Notes under the pieces: model-generated | The model's input: the letters and a program-made list of their open reading frames with translations, nothing else | Told to the model about the DNA's origin: nothing | Databases searched by the model: none | Assembly (NCBI GenBank): GCA_022705045.1 | Contig: JAKJFE010000010.1 | Span: forward strand, 1-39,797 | Source of the DNA: Pseudomonadota bacterium | GTDB taxonomy: Bacteria; Pseudomonadota; Gammaproteobacteria; Xanthomonadales; Ahniellaceae | Length of the DNA: 39,797 nucleotides | Reading direction: 5' to 3' | Shown here: positions 16,797-23,701 of the stretch, in pieces | Layout: the number at the start of each line of letters is the position of its first letter | Numbering within the stretch: position 1 is the first letter of the stretch | Made by a program: the position numbers and the translations under genes

Positions 16797-18662
16797 TCAG
16801 ATCGACAGGCGCGCAAGCTTGCTGCGGCCGCTGTAGAAGAGCGAGGCGATACCGCGCGACACCGACACCGCGGTGTACATCGAGGTGAGGATGCCGACCA
16901 CCAGCGACACGGCGAAGCCCTGGATCGGGCCCGAGCCGAAGGCAAACATGGCGAGACCGCCGAGCAGGGCCGTCACGTTCGCGTCGAGAATGGTGCCCGA
17001 GGCCTTTTCGTAGCCGATGGCGATGCTGGCGAGCGGTGATGTGCCGGCGCGCAATTCCTCGCGGATGCGTTCGTTGATCAGCACGTTCGCGTCCACCGAC
17101 ATGCCCACCGTCAATGCGATGCCGGCGAGGCCGGGCAGGGTCAGGGTAGCGCCGAGCAGCGACATGATCGCGACCACCAGCAGCAGGTTCAGCAGCACCG
17201 ACAGGTTGGTGACGACGCCGAACATCTTGTAGTAGATGACGAAGAAGGCCATCACGAACAGGAACGAGTAGAACACCGCCTTGGTGCCGGCTTCGATGTT
17301 GTCGCGGCCGAGGCTCGGGCCGATGACGCGTTCCTGCACGATGTAGATCGGTGCCGACAGCGAGCCGGACTTGATCAGCAGGGCGAGATCGTCGGCTTCC
17401 TTGCGTTCCAGTCCGGTCGTCTGGAAATTCTTGCCGAACGGTTCGCGGATGTTCGCGACGCTGATGACTTCTTCCTTCACCCGCGGCGTGATCACGTCCT
17501 TGCCATCGACCTTCTTCTTTTCCATCACGGTTTCGATGTAGACGACGGCGAGCGGGCGACCGACGTTCTCTTCGGTCACGCGCAGCATCTTGCGACCGCC
17601 GGCGTCGTTCAGCAGGATCGAGACCGCCGGCGTGCCGCTCTCGGGATCGATGACGCTGGTGGCGCGCACGATCTCGTCGCCCTGGGCGATGACCTGGCGC
17701 TTCAGCAGGACCGGCTGGCCGGTACGCGTGAAGTACAGCTTGGAGCCGGCCGGCGCGCGACCGGTCTGCAGCACGTCCTGGATGCGACCTTCGTTCTCGT
17801 AGTCGGACAGGCGGTATTCCAGCGTTGCCGTGGCGCCGAGGATTTCCTTGGCCTTGGCGGTGTCCTGGATGCCGGGCAGCTGGATCGAGATGCGCGATGC
17901 ACCCTGGCGCTGGATCACCGGTTCGGCCACCTTCAGCGCGTTGACGCGATTGCGCAGCGTCGACAGGTTCTGATCGATGACCTGGTCCATGGCCGCGGTG
18001 CGCACTTCCGGCGGCATCTTGACCGACATCGGGAAGCTGTCGGCCGATCCCGGCAGGTCGAGCAGTTGCGCGCCCACCGCCAGCGTCGCGATTTCGCCCG
18101 CGGCCTTCTTGCGGTCGTCGGCACTGCGCAGCGTGACCAGCACGCCGTCACCCGAACGCGAGGCGGAACCGCGCAGGTTCTTGTCGCGCAGCATGGTCTT
18201 GATTTCTTCGGCCAGGCGCTCGTCGGCGGCTTCGGCAACGGCCTTGCCGTCGACTTCCATCAGGAAGTTCACGCCGCCCTGCAGGTCGAGACCGAGGGTC
18301 ATGGGCTTGGCGTGGATCGCGGTCAGCCAGTCCGGCACGGTCGAGGCCAGGTTCAGCGCCACCGAGTATTCGGTGCCGAGCGATTCGGTCAGCAGTTCCG
18401 CGGCCTTGGACTGCGCGTCGCCGTCCAGCAGTCGAACCAGCAGGCGGTCGCCTTCCAGCTCGATCGACTTGATGGCGACGTTGGCGCGCTCGAGGTCGCC
18501 AGCGACCTTGTCCTTGGTCGCCGCGTCGAGCACGGCATTGCCGGTCGACGAGATCTGCACCGCCGGGTCCTGGCGGTAGATGTTCGGCAGCGAGTAGAGC
18601 AGGGCGAAGACCAGCACCACGAGGATGATGGCCTTCTTCCACAGCGGATATTCAAGGGTCAT
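16797..18662 (-). CDS. secD: Protein translocase subunit SecD
   Basis: The 621-residue protein starts with one membrane helix (AIILVVLVFALLYSLPNIY). A large periplasmic region follows with the P1 motif LGLDLQGGVNFLMEVD, and then five membrane helices with GIALTVGMSVDANVLINERI. The length matches E. coli SecD. It works with SecF and YajC as the SecDF accessory complex of the Sec translocon and of YidC. The gene lies 27 bases after yajC and 15 bases before secF. Confidence 0.97.
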   Translation of the reverse strand: MTLEYPLWKKAIILVVLVFALLYSLPNIYRQDPAVQISSTGNAVLDAATKDKVAGDLERANVAIKSIELEGDRLLVRLLDGDAQSKAAELLTESLGTEYSVALNLASTVPDWLTAIHAKPMTLGLDLQGGVNFLMEVDGKAVAEAADERLAEEIKTMLRDKNLRGSASRSGDGVLVTLRSADDRKKAAGEIATLAVGAQLLDLPGSADSFPMSVKMPPEVRTAAMDQVIDQNLSTLRNRVNALKVAEPVIQRQGASRISIQLPGIQDTAKAKEILGATATLEYRLSDYENEGRIQDVLQTGRAPAGSKLYFTRTGQPVLLKRQVIAQGDEIVRATSVIDPESGTPAVSILLNDAGGRKMLRVTEENVGRPLAVVYIETVMEKKKVDGKDVITPRVKEEVISVANIREPFGKNFQTTGLERKEADDLALLIKSGSLSAPIYIVQERVIGPSLGRDNIEAGTKAVFYSFLFVMAFFVIYYKMFGVVTNLSVLLNLLLVVAIMSLLGATLTLPGLAGIALTVGMSVDANVLINERIREELRAGTSPLASIAIGYEKASGTILDANVTALLGGLAMFAFGSGPIQGFAVSLVVGILTSMYTAVSVSRGIASLFYSGRSKLARLSI

Positions 18663-18689
18663 TGCAGGATTCCCTGTGCGTGGTGCGGC

Positions 18690-19019
18690 TTACGCCGACT
18701 TGATGGTGCCCTTCGGCAGCACGGCGGTGATGGCGTGCTTCTGCACCTTGATCTCGAGCTTGTCGGCGATCTCGATGGTGATGAAGGCGTCGCTCAGGTC
18801 GGTGACGCGGCCGAGGATGCCACCCGAGGTCACGACCTCGTCGCCCTTGGCGAGGGCGCCGAGCATGTTGCGGTGTTCCTTCGCGCGCTTCATCTGCGGG
18901 CGGATGGCGATGAAATAGAAGATCGCGAAGAACACGACCATCATGATCAGCGGCGAAATCGGGTCGGCAGCGGCACCGCCCGCCGCCTGTGCGTGGGCGT
19001 CGGAAATCAGGAAGCTCAT
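18690..19019 (-). CDS. yajC: Preprotein translocase subunit YajC
   Basis: The 109-residue protein (MSFLISDAHAQ...) has one membrane helix (LIMMVVFFAIFYFIAIRPQM) followed by the YajC cytosolic domain (GDEVVTSGGILGRVTDLSDA). The ATG at 19019 is chosen because it gives the normal length and has an AGAAGAGA sequence just upstream; the frame is open for 16 more codons. It is the first gene of the secDF operon. In many gammaproteobacteria tgt and queA precede it, but here an unrelated gene lies upstream beyond a repeat cluster. Confidence 0.95.
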   Translation of the reverse strand: MSFLISDAHAQAAGGAAADPISPLIMMVVFFAIFYFIAIRPQMKRAKEHRNMLGALAKGDEVVTSGGILGRVTDLSDAFITIEIADKLEIKVQKHAITAVLPKGTIKSA

Positions 19020-19119
19020 GGGTCTCTTCTCGTTGGAAGTACCGGACGTGGGGACGGCCCGGCACAAAAAAAGGCGGCGGATTATGCCACAGCCTGATGG
19101 CAGCGCGGCCTGCGGGCCG

Positions 19120-19187
19120 GTGGCAGCAGCCTCATTGCCCGCAGGAGCAGCCTCCCCGCCAGTGGGAGCGGCCTCCGTGCCGCGATC
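19120..19187. repeat. Three degenerate tandem REP-like units upstream of yajC
   Basis: Three related units of 20-22 bases follow one another: GGCAGCAGCCTC (from 19122), GGAGCAGCCTCC (from 19144) and GGGAGCGGCCTCC (from 19164). The last ends in GTGCCGCGATC. The best-kept unit has the GTGGGAGCGGC...GCCGCGATC form of REP elements known in Xanthomonadales and Pseudomonas. They fill the gap between yajC and the stop of the gene at 19195. Confidence 0.55.
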
Positions 19188-19194
19188 TTTCCCC

Positions 19195-19599
19195 TCAGAC
19201 CGCGTCCGCCCCTAGATTGATCAGCCGCTCCAGGTTGTCGGCCAGTCGCCCGATTTCCTCGACCAAGGCATCGACTTCGGCGGCCACGAGGCCGTCGTAG
19301 GGGCGGTTCTCGCACAGGTGCAGGTAGGGCACGCCATCGAGGTCGCTGACCGCGAGGTAGCCGACGCGTTGTTCCCAGTTGAAGCGCAACGAACGCTTGG
19401 CGTCCGACTTGGCGAGCGGCGCGATCGGCGTCGAGATGCGCAGGTAACGACGGCCACCTTCGGTTTCGAGGTCGCCGAGGAAAAGGCCCTGGCGGCGCTC
19501 CTCGTCGATGTCGATGTCGAACGCGATCTGGTACGGCTCGCTGGCGGTGAGGGCAAAACGTGCGCCCAGATGGGCACGGACATCTTCGAAACTGCGCAT
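19195..19599 (-). CDS. Small cytosolic protein with a YbjN/CesT-like look
   Basis: From the ATG at 19599 the protein has 134 residues and no signal or membrane segment. It is predicted to be an alpha/beta protein: a short N-terminal helix (SFEDVRAHLGARF), several strands (PYQIAFDIDIDEERRQGLFL; RRYLRISTPIAPL), a central LRFNWEQRVGYLAVSDL and a C-terminal helical hairpin (AAEVDALVEEIGRLADNLER). This pattern resembles the YbjN and type III chaperone (CesT) fold, but I cannot name a family with certainty. Its start is only 36 bases from the divergent atl gene, so the two share a very compact control region. The function is unknown. Confidence 0.7.
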   Translation of the reverse strand: MRSFEDVRAHLGARFALTASEPYQIAFDIDIDEERRQGLFLGDLETEGGRRYLRISTPIAPLAKSDAKRSLRFNWEQRVGYLAVSDLDGVPYLHLCENRPYDGLVAAEVDALVEEIGRLADNLERLINLGADAV

Positions 19600-19635
19600 G
19601 GTCGTTCTCCAATCCGATGCGCTTATGCTAACGCC

Positions 19636-19980
19636 GTGGGCAACGACGCCGCCATCGCCGCAATCCTCGCCACCGTGCGCCGCATTCCTGCGGGGCGCGT
19701 CACCAGTTATGGCGAAGTCGCCGCGCGCGCCGGCCTCAAGGGCCGCGCCCGCATGGTCGGCCGCGTCCTCGGCCTCGCTCCCGAGCACGATCCGCTCCCG
19801 TGGTTCCGCGTCCTCAAGTCCGACGGCCGCATCGCCTTTCCCGTCGGCAGCGACGCGTTCAAGGAGCAGGCCAGGCGCCTGCGCAAGGAAGGCGTCAAAG
19901 TCTCCCGAGACGGTCGCGTCGATCGCTCGACCTATGGCTGGTCGAGCGATCAATCGCTGGACGCGTTGTTGTGGGGATAG
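19636..19980 (+). CDS. atl: Alkyltransferase-like (ATL) DNA-binding protein
   Basis: This 114-residue protein, read from a GTG at 19636, is the DNA-binding domain of the O6-alkylguanine transferase family. It has the helix-turn-helix IPAGRVTSYGEVAARAGLKG, the arginine-finger helix (RARMVGRVL) and the active-site loop PWFRV (Trp near 56). The reactive Cys of PCHRV is replaced by Trp, the mark of ATL proteins, which bind O6-alkylguanine without repairing it and hand it to nucleotide excision repair. The usual His is Phe here. No ATG fits the frame. TATGCT at 19624-19629 could be a -10 box so close that the mRNA would be nearly leaderless. The C-terminus (WSSDQSLDALLWG) is copied at 21846-21953. 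Confidence 0.85.
   Translation: MGNDAAIAAILATVRRIPAGRVTSYGEVAARAGLKGRARMVGRVLGLAPEHDPLPWFRVLKSDGRIAFPVGSDAFKEQARRLRKEGVKVSRDGRVDRSTYGWSSDQSLDALLWG
19936..19976. repeat. 41-bp direct repeat, copy 1 (3' end of atl)
   Basis: This 41-base stretch inside atl recurs at 21909-21949 in the same orientation, 1,973 bases away, with two mismatches. Together the copies bracket the exported FANGFE-tailed gene, its upstream region and a PIN-domain remnant. Confidence 0.85.
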
Positions 19981-19990
19981 GCCCGAGTCC

Positions 19991-21496
19991 TCATTCGAAG
20001 CCGTTGGCGAACACCTCATCGGGAATCATGTAGATGCCGAAGGCGAGCGAGAATGGCGTGTGCAGGCCAGTTGTCGGGCCGCCAATGATGCGCGTCGGTG
20101 TCGTGTCGCCGTTCGCGTTGGCCGGGAACACGCGCACATCCTGCGGCGCGCTGTTGGCGACGAAGATTTCGTTGTCGCGAACCGCGATGTCGAGAGGCAA
20201 GCTCAATCCCGTAGTGCTGCCGCCCAGCGTGCGGACCGGTGCGCTGTCGCCATCGGCGCTGCGCGGCCAGACCAGAATCCGCGAATCGTAGTATTGGCAA
20301 ACGAACAATTCGGTCGGCGTCGCCGCGAGACCGAGATTGCAGCAGCCCAGTCCGGTGCTCGTGCCGGCCAGATGGCGCAGTGGCGCAGCGGCGCCGCTGG
20401 CATTGCGATCGAAGGCGTAAACAGAACTGGCGTCGGTGAAGTCGCGGGCGACGAAGAGTTCATCGCCATCCTGTTCGATGGCGTAGGCACCGGTCATGGC
20501 ATCGATGCTGCGCAATGGCGCGACATCGCCAGTGGCGGAAGCGTCGAAGACACTGACCGGGCCGCTGCTGGATGATGCATAGAGCTCAGCCCCTGACAGG
20601 TCGATGCCGTACACGCCGCCGAGCGTCGTGTTGGGTCCGGTGATCGTGCGTACCGGCGGGATGTTGCCAAGCGTGCCCATCGGGTAGGCGCGGATCGATT
20701 GTCCGCTGCCGCTTGCGACATAGAGGTGGTCGCTGTCGAACGCGACGCTGCGCACGTCGGCCAAGCCGGTATTCGCGCCCGACAGCGATGCGACCGGCGC
20801 GACGTCACCGTTCGCATCGATCGGAAAGAACCTGACCGATGGGTTGCCGACATCGCCGACCGCGACCACTTCCACCGGCGTGCCGGCTTCGAGGCGCAGG
20901 TTGTCGAAAAGCGTGCCCGGCGCAGCGTTGTCGTACAGGCCGACGCGACCGCGCAGGAAGTCCGTGCCGGGTGGATTCGTCACGGTGGTCAAGTCGAGCG
21001 TGCTGGTCGCGACCGGCGCGCCGTTGACGTAAGCGCGCAGGATCGGTCCGTGGCCGGTCACGCGGATGCGGTTTGCGCCGCTGCCAAGCGCGGGCGAGAT
21101 CCAGGCGAAGCCGTGAATGGTCCAGGGTCCCGTCACCGGGTCGGCAATCACATGCCAGTACATGCGATTGGCGAAGACCACCAGCAATACGCCGGAGGTC
21201 GCGTCGGCGTTGGCGCGCAGCCACAGGCCGCCATCCACGGGCTGGATCAGATCGACTTCGATGCTGAAGTCCGACAGGTCGTAGGGCAGCAAGGCCGCCG
21301 TGACCGGCGAGCTTCCGGGCTGCTGTGCCGCGTAGGTGCCGTCGCTCGCAATCCAGTTGCCGCGCACGCTTGTCCACGGCAGTTGTTGGCCTTGGTCAAA
21401 GTTGTCGCGCCATGTCGACTCTGCTGCTGCGACGCCAGTCGCGATGAGCAGAGCAGCGGCAGCGAGCCGGCGGAGACTGCAAGTCAAATGCGACAT
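19991..21496 (-). CDS. Exported laminin-G-like / beta-propeller protein ending in FANGFE
   Basis: From the ATG at 21496 (GGAGC upstream) the protein has 501 residues. A signal peptide (RRLAAAALLIATGVAAAES) precedes a laminin-G-like beta-sandwich of about 180 residues (FSIEVDLIQPVDGGLWLRAN; HGPILRAYVNGAP). Six propeller-like repeats of about 45-50 residues follow, each with a phrase like NGDVAPVASLSGANTGL, GNIPPVRTITGPNTTL, GDSAPVRTLGGSTTGL or GDTTPTRIIGGPTTGL, resembling NHL/6-bladed propeller sheets. The last residues are VFANGFE, identical to the tail (FANGFE) of the protein ending at 38388. It is probably an extracellular or surface protein; no catalytic motif is visible. Its stop lies 10 bases after the convergent atl stop. 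Confidence 0.8.
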   Translation of the reverse strand: MSHLTCSLRRLAAAALLIATGVAAAESTWRDNFDQGQQLPWTSVRGNWIASDGTYAAQQPGSSPVTAALLPYDLSDFSIEVDLIQPVDGGLWLRANADATSGVLLVVFANRMYWHVIADPVTGPWTIHGFAWISPALGSGANRIRVTGHGPILRAYVNGAPVATSTLDLTTVTNPPGTDFLRGRVGLYDNAAPGTLFDNLRLEAGTPVEVVAVGDVGNPSVRFFPIDANGDVAPVASLSGANTGLADVRSVAFDSDHLYVASGSGQSIRAYPMGTLGNIPPVRTITGPNTTLGGVYGIDLSGAELYASSSSGPVSVFDASATGDVAPLRSIDAMTGAYAIEQDGDELFVARDFTDASSVYAFDRNASGAAAPLRHLAGTSTGLGCCNLGLAATPTELFVCQYYDSRILVWPRSADGDSAPVRTLGGSTTGLSLPLDIAVRDNEIFVANSAPQDVRVFPANANGDTTPTRIIGGPTTGLHTPFSLAFGIYMIPDEVFANGFE

Positions 21497-21524
21497 GGCG
21501 ATGCTCCATCGAACCGAGGGCGAT

Positions 21525-21574
21525 GTGATCAAGTTAGACCTGATCACCGCTCCGGCGATTGACCCGGATCAATC
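21525..21574. promoter_or_regulatory. Two adjacent palindromes upstream of the FANGFE propeller gene
   Basis: GTGATCA-N9-TGATCAC (21525-21547) is a perfect 7-bp inverted repeat. GATTGA-CCCGGA-TCAATC (21557-21574) is a second one with 6-bp arms. Both centre on GATCA/TCAAT-type half-sites and lie 29-78 bases before the ATG at 21496, a normal place for an operator. The regulator is unknown. Confidence 0.4.
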
Positions 21575-21699
21575 GAGAGACGAAGCGACGTTTGCATTGC
21601 AATTTGCTGTGCACGCAGGCTTGGTGGAGAGGCCGGCGCGTTCTGCCCGGCGTCGACACTGCCATGCACTGCCGCGGTTCGTCGGCGGGCCGCTCGGTC

Positions 21700-21828
21700 G
21701 TGATCGGCCTCGACACCAATGTCCACGTCCGTCATCTGGCCCAGGATGATCCCAAACAGTCGGTCGTTGCCACGCGCTTCATCGAAGCGCTGACATCGGG
21801 GTAGCCCGGCTTCGTCTCACACATCACC
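21700..21828 (+). pseudogene. Broken PIN-domain (VapC-like) toxin remnant
   Basis: From the GTG at 21700 the frame reads VIGLDTNVHVRHLAQDDPKQ and on to ATRFIEALTSG. This is the N-terminus of a VapC-type PIN ribonuclease with the first catalytic Asp in the LDTN motif. A TAG at 21802-21804 interrupts it exactly where homologues usually have Glu before PGFVS. The frame then continues with PGFVSHIT and loses all similarity after about 21828. The remaining three acidic catalytic residues are absent and no antitoxin is recognisable upstream, so this is a dead fragment. Confidence 0.75.
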
Positions 21829-21845
21829 TGCGATCAGAACGCCGC

Positions 21846-21953
21846 GAAGCGCGTAGGCATGACGCTATTGAAGTGAAAGACGACGGCCACATCGACCTCG
21901 CCACCTGCGGCTGGTCGAGCGATCCATCGCTGGATGCGTTGTTGTGGGGTTGA
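21846..21953 (+). pseudogene. Detached 3' end of a second atl gene
   Basis: The frame from 21846 reads EARRHDAIEVKDDGHIDLAT and ends CGWSSDPSLDALLWG followed by TGA. It lines up with the C-terminal 38 residues of the intact ATL protein, whose ending is YGWSSDQSLDALLWG. Its last 41 coding bases differ from the intact gene at only two positions, while the part before that is clearly diverged. The DNA-binding and PWFRV parts are missing. It is a gene remnant left by duplication or recombination. Confidence 0.8.
21909..21949. repeat. 41-bp direct repeat, copy 2 (atl remnant)
   Basis: This is the second copy of the repeat at 19936-19976, with 39 of 41 bases identical and in the same orientation. 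Confidence 0.85.
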
Positions 21954-21974
21954 TGGAAGTATCTCGCGGATACG

Positions 21975-22733
21975 CTAGCTGCCGACATCAGCGTATTGTG
22001 CCTGTAGTCGCTCGCGCGCCCGCTCCAAGATAATGCCCGACGCATCGTCCGGATGGCACGGCTCGTCGCCGCAGACAGACTCGAGCAGTCGGGAGTTGCC
22101 ATCATTCCACAGGCCGAACTGATCCCTGACCGATATGCCCAGTCCGAGGTATAGGTCGAGCAGTTCTTCATCGTCGAGCCCAGCCAATTTGCGACGATCC
22201 TCCTCGGAAAGGCTCTCGATCAGTGTGACCACCGCGTCCTCGGTGTCGACTGGCCAGTTCAACAAGGCAGGCAGTCCCCAGTACTTGAATACGGAAATGC
22301 CGATCAGTGCAGCGAATGCGAGCACGCCGACGGTCGCCCTCGATCGCTGCTCGTCGGGCACTGTCGCTGGTCGGAGGAAGTTCGCGATGCGGCCCCGAAA
22401 CAACAGCGCGATCATGATCCAGCAGAGAACCGCAAACAGCCACCACGGCCATTTGAAAGTGCACACATCGAGCAGGCTTGCTTCCTCGCCTTGCTCTCTC
22501 ATCAGTTGAAGTAGACGGTAGACCTCCCAGAACGGAATGCTGCTTAGGGCCAGCAGGCCGAGCACCACTGGCCAGCGCCCCAGCGCGAAGCCCTTGAAAA
22601 GCAAACAAGCGGCAGCGCCGGCGACCGCAACCATCATCGCAGCCAGCGGCCAGTCTGCGACCCACCAGGCAGTCATGGCGCAAATCGGCAGGAAAGCGAT
22701 GACAAACAGCGTAAGCAGCCAAGGCCGCTTCAT
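21975..22733 (-). CDS. Membrane protein of unknown function, C-terminal DUF6794-like domain
   Basis: The 252-residue protein has about five hydrophobic segments: LLTLFVIAFLPICAMTAWWV, AAMMVAVAGAAACLLF, LGLLALSSIPFW, WWLFAVLCWIMIALLF and VGVLAFAALIGISVF. A soluble acidic C-terminal domain of about 90 residues follows. That domain (LYLGLGISVRDQFGLWNDGN; HPDDASGIIL) resembles the small domain catalogued as DUF6794, as far as I can recall; its role is not known. Two cysteines (VCGDEPCHPDD) could form a disulphide or bind metal. By eye the base composition is less GC-rich than in the flanking housekeeping genes, and it sits beside gene debris, so transfer is likely. The ATG at 22733 has no strong ribosome site. 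Confidence 0.7.
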   Translation of the reverse strand: MKRPWLLTLFVIAFLPICAMTAWWVADWPLAAMMVAVAGAAACLLFKGFALGRWPVVLGLLALSSIPFWEVYRLLQLMREQGEEASLLDVCTFKWPWWLFAVLCWIMIALLFRGRIANFLRPATVPDEQRSRATVGVLAFAALIGISVFKYWGLPALLNWPVDTEDAVVTLIESLSEEDRRKLAGLDDEELLDLYLGLGISVRDQFGLWNDGNSRLLESVCGDEPCHPDDASGIILERARERLQAQYADVGS

Positions 22734-22775
22734 GATTCGTGCCGTCGCCGAGTTTCGGAACTTTTCTCACCGGGA

Positions 22776-23642
22776 TCAGAAAATCATCGCCGCCATCTGT
22801 TTGCGGGTGCGGCTGACGAGGTCGGGGTCGTCGATGAGGGCGAAGGCGGTGATCAGGGATTTGCGGCCGAGGTCGTCGTCGAATTTGCGGTCGGCGCGCA
22901 TGATCGCGAGGAAGCATTCGAGTGCGGCTTCCTGGTCGCCAGCGAGCAGACGACGCACGCCGAGTTGATGGCGGGCGCGGTGGTTGTTCGGGTTGGCGGT
23001 GAGTTCGATGGCGAGTTCGGATTCACCCGGCGCGCCGTGCAGCGCCTTCGCGAAATCGAGTTGCGCACGGGCGCGTTTGGCGCGGTCGTCGGTGGCGAGG
23101 TTGGCGGGCAGGCCGTCGAGTTCGATCTCGGCTTCGCGCGCATGGCCGGCCTGCAGCAGCGTGGCGATCAGGTCGAGACGCAGTTCGGGTTTGTCGGGTG
23201 AGGACAGCATCAGCGAACGCGCCGCTTCCACTTGTTCTTCGGGCGACAGGCTGAGTTCGATCGTCTCCGGTTCGATCTCGGTCGCCACGGCCTCCATCGG
23301 CACGATGCCATGGTGCGCGAGGAACTGGCGCAACTGGCCTTCGGGCAGCGCGCCCGGGAAGCCGTCGACGATCTGCCCACCCTTGACCAGCATCACCGTC
23401 GGCACCGAACGGATCTGGAAGTAGCCGGCCAGCTGCTGTTCCTTGTCGACATCGACCTTGGCCAGCAGGAAACCGCCGTTGAACTCGTCGGCCAGCTTTT
23501 CGAGGATCGGGCCGAGTGTTTTGCACGGACCGCACCAGGTCGCCCAGAAATCGACCAGGACCGGGGTTTCCTGCGACTTCATCAGGACCGTGGTTTCGAA
23601 ACCTTCGACGCCGGCGTCGAAAACGTAGGGGCTCGTGCTCAT
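22776..23642 (-). CDS. ybbN: Thioredoxin-TPR chaperone, YbbN/CnoX type
   Basis: The 288-residue protein has an N-terminal thioredoxin domain (VLVDFWATWCGPCKTLGPIL, active site C37-G-P-C40; cis-Pro in IRSVPTVML) and a C-terminal helical region of TPR-like repeats from about 130 onward (LLAGDQEAALECFLAIMR). This is the YbbN/CnoX layout. In E. coli CnoX protects clients from oxidation and hands them to GroEL/ES or DnaK. E. coli YbbN lacks the full CxxC, whereas this protein keeps it and may have real thiol-disulphide activity. The gene stands alone between two unrelated genes on the same strand. Confidence 0.9.
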   Translation of the reverse strand: MSTSPYVFDAGVEGFETTVLMKSQETPVLVDFWATWCGPCKTLGPILEKLADEFNGGFLLAKVDVDKEQQLAGYFQIRSVPTVMLVKGGQIVDGFPGALPEGQLRQFLAHHGIVPMEAVATEIEPETIELSLSPEEQVEAARSLMLSSPDKPELRLDLIATLLQAGHAREAEIELDGLPANLATDDRAKRARAQLDFAKALHGAPGESELAIELTANPNNHRARHQLGVRRLLAGDQEAALECFLAIMRADRKFDDDLGRKSLITAFALIDDPDLVSRTRKQMAAMIF

Positions 23643-23701
23643 GGGAGTTCCGTGCGTGGACTGGAAGGGCGATATGGTCGTTCGACGTGTGGAATCAAGG
23701 C

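Noticed and set aside
15822..17039. Plus-strand frame of 405 codons opposite secF and secD
   Set aside because: SecF and SecD are unmistakable on the minus strand.
19120..19187. A CRISPR array
   Set aside because: There are only three degenerate units with no unique spacers between them and no cas genes nearby.
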